A stretch of DNA of 64,000 bases, from positions 268,813 through 332,812 of the forward strand of contig CAVZIX010000005.1 of NCBI GenBank assembly GCA_963775395.1, in the 5' to 3' direction. This document shows positions 61,875 through 64,000 of the stretch, piece after piece; the first letter of the stretch is position 1, and each line of letters opens with the position of its first letter. Both the position numbers and the translations under genes were made by a program. Origin of the DNA: JAIBJN01 sp963775395. Lineage in GTDB: Bacteria > Actinomycetota > Thermoleophilia > Gaiellales > Gaiellaceae. The notes beneath the pieces were generated by a model. It saw only the letters and a list, made by a program, of their open reading frames with translations, searched no databases and was not told the DNA's origin.

Positions 61875-62356
61875 CAGTCCGTCGCCAGCCTCCCGACGAC
61901 CGCGTCCGCGAGCAAGCCGGCTCGGTCCTCGGGCACGTCGAGCTCGAGCGCCCGGCTGTAGGCGATCTCACGCACCTCGTCGAGCTGCTCGGGCGTGAGA
62001 TCCGGGACGTCCTCCTTCGCCTCGCCGTCGCCCTCGCCGCGGTGGAAGATGTCGTGGACGAAGCCCCCGACCGCCTCGCTGCTCTCCTTCTTTACCGCGT
62101 CTCCAAACTGGGCGATTAGGAAGAGCGCGACGCGCCGCGTGACGTCGATGACGACCGGCGTCAGGAGGAGCGCGGCCCCCGCGATCCCGAAGCCGAGCAT
62201 CTCGTCCTTCGGCTTCCGCTCCGCGAGCGCCTTCTCGGGGTCGGCGAAGTAGGCCTCGCTCGTGGCCCGGAAGAGCGGCATCTCCTGCGGCGCGGCGCGC
62301 GCGACGATCTCGCGGGCGACGTCGGCCACCACCGCGTCTGGCAGCTCCTGCGTCAT
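61874..62356 (-). CDS. Hypothetical protein with central membrane helix
   Basis: The 160-residue protein (MTQELPDAVVADVAREIVARAAPQEMPLFRATSEAYFADPEKAL ...) has one hydrophobic stretch (FGIAGAALLLTPVVIDVTRRVALFLIAQFG, about 75-105) between charged helical halves. I know no family. It is first in the operon with the M48 protease and TPR-cyclase, so it is probably an accessory or substrate-recognition partner. Confidence 0.7.
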   Translation of the reverse strand: MTQELPDAVVADVAREIVARAAPQEMPLFRATSEAYFADPEKALAERKPKDEMLGFGIAGAALLLTPVVIDVTRRVALFLIAQFGDAVKKESSEAVGGFVHDIFHRGEGDGEAKEDVPDLTPEQLDEVREIAYSRALELDVPEDRAGLLADAVVGRLATD

Positions 62357-62439
62357 CCGCGCCCGAAGATAGCGCCGCCGGCGGACAAGTCAAGACGCGG
62401 CACGGCCGGCGATGATTCTCGCGCCCTGGAACGGTCCAC

Positions 62440-63990
62440 ATGACCATGAGCGCAATCGAGTCCCCGAAGGCGGGCCGCCGCGAGTGGGTCGGCCTCGCCG
62501 TCCTCGCCCTCGCGTGCGTCGTCTACGCGATGGACCTCACGGTCCTGCACCTGGCGGTGCCGCACCTCAGCGAGGACCTGCAGCCGACGAGCACCCAGCT
62601 CCTCTGGATCGCGGACATCTACGGGTTCATGGTCGCCGGCCTCTTGATCACGATGGGCACGCTGGGCGACCGGATCGGGCGCCGGCGCCTGCTGCTGTTC
62701 GGCGCCGCTGCCTTCTCGCTCGCCTCGCTCCTCGCCGCCTTCTCGACGAGTGCGGAGATGCTGATCGTGTCGCGCGCCCTGCTCGGCATCGCGGGCGCGA
62801 CGATCGCTCCTTCGACGCTCTCCCTGATCCGCAACCTGTTCGAGGACCCCGGCCAGAGGACGTTCGCGATCGGGGTCTGGATCACCGCCTATTCCCTCGG
62901 CGGCGCGCTCGGCCCGCTGCTCGGGGGCGCGCTGCTCGAGTTCTTCTGGTGGGGCTCGGTCTTTCTCCTGGCCCTCCCGGTCATGGCGCTCCTCCTGATC
63001 CTCGGGCCGTTCCTCCTGCCCGAGTACCGCGACCCGAACGCCGGCCGGCTCGACCTCACGAGCGCCGCCCTGTCCCTGGTCGCCGTGCTCGCCGTGGTGT
63101 ACGGGCTGAAGCAGGCGGCGCAGGACGGGGTCGAAGGCGTCTCGTTCGCGGCGATCGCGGTGGGCCTCGTCTTCGGCGCCGTCTTCGTGCGGCGGCAGAC
63201 GAAGCTCGCTGACCCGCTCATCGACCTGAACCTCTTCCGCATCCCGGCCTTCAGCGCTTCGCTGGCCGTCTACACGCTCGGGATCCTGGTGCTGTTCGGC
63301 TCCTTCCTGTTCATCTACCAGTACCTGCAGCTCGTCCTCGAGCTCTCCCCGTTCGAGGCCGGACTGGTGACGCTTCCCTCCTTCGGTGCGTTCGTGCTCG
63401 GTTCGATGGTGGCGCCGGTGTTCGTGAAGCGCGTGCGGCCCGCCTGGGTGATGGCGGGCGGCCTCGCGATCGCGGCCGTCGGCCTGCTCGGGCTCACGCA
63501 GGTCGAGGTCGACTCCGGACTGGGCGTCCTGATCGGCACGTCGTTCGTCTACTCGCTCGGCATCGCGCCGGTCTTCACGCTGACGAACGACCTCATCATC
63601 GGCGCCGCGCCTCCCGAGCGGGCCGGGGCGGCCTCGGCGATCTCCGAGACGGGCGCGGAGCTCGGCGGGGCGCTCAGCATCGCGATCCTCGGCACGCTCG
63701 GCACCGCCGTCTACCGCACCCAGGTGGAGGACAACATCCCCGCATCCGTCCCACCCGAGGAGGCCGACGCGGCGACGGACACGCTCGGTGGAGCCGTTGC
63801 GGCCAGCGCCGACCTCGCCGACTCGCTCGCGGAACAAGTTCTGGACGTGGCCCAGGCTGCGTTCACGCAGGGCCTCCAGGTGGTCGGGCTCGTCAGCGCG
63901 ATCATCGCGGCACTGGCCGCGATCGGCGTCGCGGTCTTTCTGCGCCAGGTGAGGGCTGCGCCGCACGAGCCCGCGCCCGAGCACGGCTAG
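62440..63990 (+). CDS. DHA2-family (EmrB/QacA-like) MFS drug exporter
   Basis: The 516-residue protein has 14 predicted membrane helices. It carries the DHA motifs D-x-T-V-L-x-L-A-V-P (MDLTVLHLAVPHL), W-I-A-D-I-Y-G-F, motif A GTLGDRIGRRRLLLFGAA, and motif C ITAYSLGGALGPLLGG. These place it in the QacA/SmvA subgroup that exports cationic or hydrophobic compounds in exchange for protons. It is divergent from the M48 operon. ATG 62440 is chosen; no regulator gene is visible before the window ends. Confidence 0.92.
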   Translation: MTMSAIESPKAGRREWVGLAVLALACVVYAMDLTVLHLAVPHLSEDLQPTSTQLLWIADIYGFMVAGLLITMGTLGDRIGRRRLLLFGAAAFSLASLLAAFSTSAEMLIVSRALLGIAGATIAPSTLSLIRNLFEDPGQRTFAIGVWITAYSLGGALGPLLGGALLEFFWWGSVFLLALPVMALLLILGPFLLPEYRDPNAGRLDLTSAALSLVAVLAVVYGLKQAAQDGVEGVSFAAIAVGLVFGAVFVRRQTKLADPLIDLNLFRIPAFSASLAVYTLGILVLFGSFLFIYQYLQLVLELSPFEAGLVTLPSFGAFVLGSMVAPVFVKRVRPAWVMAGGLAIAAVGLLGLTQVEVDSGLGVLIGTSFVYSLGIAPVFTLTNDLIIGAAPPERAGAASAISETGAELGGALSIAILGTLGTAVYRTQVEDNIPASVPPEEADAATDTLGGAVAASADLADSLAEQVLDVAQAAFTQGLQVVGLVSAIIAALAAIGVAVFLRQVRAAPHEPAPEHG

Positions 63991-64000
63991 TCTGCCCGCG

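Noticed and set aside
57682..61971. 1429-codon frame continuing upstream of the TPR-cyclase
   Set aside because: Only the last 643 codons are protein-like; the rest is a shifted shadow of the M48 gene.

Overview
The window is GC-rich throughout (roughly 70 % by eye), densely packed and reads on both strands, with many 4-bp ATGA/GTGA gene overlaps, frequent GTG starts and Gram-positive-type lipoproteins. The protein families (UdgX, LVIvD-repeat proteins, DUF1800/DUF1501, DUF5925-AAA, CRTAC/UnbV, several class III cyclases and ECF sigma factors) point to an actinobacterium, most likely class Thermoleophilia (Gaiellales/Solirubrobacterales). That placement is inferred from gene content only.

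Layout. 0-9 kb: end of an LVIvD-type secreted protein, an exported X-Pro dipeptidyl-peptidase-like hydrolase, an LVIvD/PA-domain protein, a DUF1800-DUF1501-cupredoxin operon and an NmrA-like oxidoreductase pair. 9.5-20.7 kb: a CarH-like B12-binding MerR regulator divergent from a DUF378 membrane protein, an M1 peptidase with an inserted domain, a Tim44-like protein and lipoprotein, a PadR-controlled ABC exporter, and a FAS1 lipoprotein lying between a tRNA-Ala and a displaced copy of its 3' end. 20.7-31.7 kb: UspA-like protein, diguanylate cyclase, Rpf-like transglycosylase, NrtR-like regulator divergent from a nicotinamidase-like gene, YyaL/SPATA20 protein, DUF5925 AAA ATPase, UdgX, L,D-transpeptidase and a hydrolase. 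31.7-37.2 kb: frame-broken desaturase, tandem ABM proteins, three very small genes, MarR with a divergent MFS exporter, and an amine oxidase. 37.2-43.7 kb: nitrogen assimilation (gltB, then glnK-amtB behind a structured leader and intrinsic terminator). 43.7-50.6 kb: an HTH regulator with a two-domain retropepsin-like protease, a cupin, a class V aminotransferase and a UnbU/UnbV pair that may be one polypeptide. 50.6-64 kb: RibD-like reductase, VOC proteins, ECF sigma factors, two class III cyclases (one in an operon with an M48 protease) and a DHA2 exporter.

Regulation visible in the DNA. Three tandem 11-bp repeats of the TnnACA type lie in the DUF378 promoter next to the CarH-like gene, and similar repeats precede the distant fasciclin gene, suggesting a small light/B12-responsive regulon. 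Twin TGTCAAC-N4-GTTGACA sites overlie a leaderless promoter for the HTH-protease pair. MarR and PadR palindromes lie at their own genes.

Caution. Nine apparent single-base indels break five otherwise well-conserved loci (DUF1800, desaturase, gltB, UnbU/UnbV and a sigma-linked membrane protein). They more likely reflect sequence error than decay, so those genes are best treated as probably intact in the organism.
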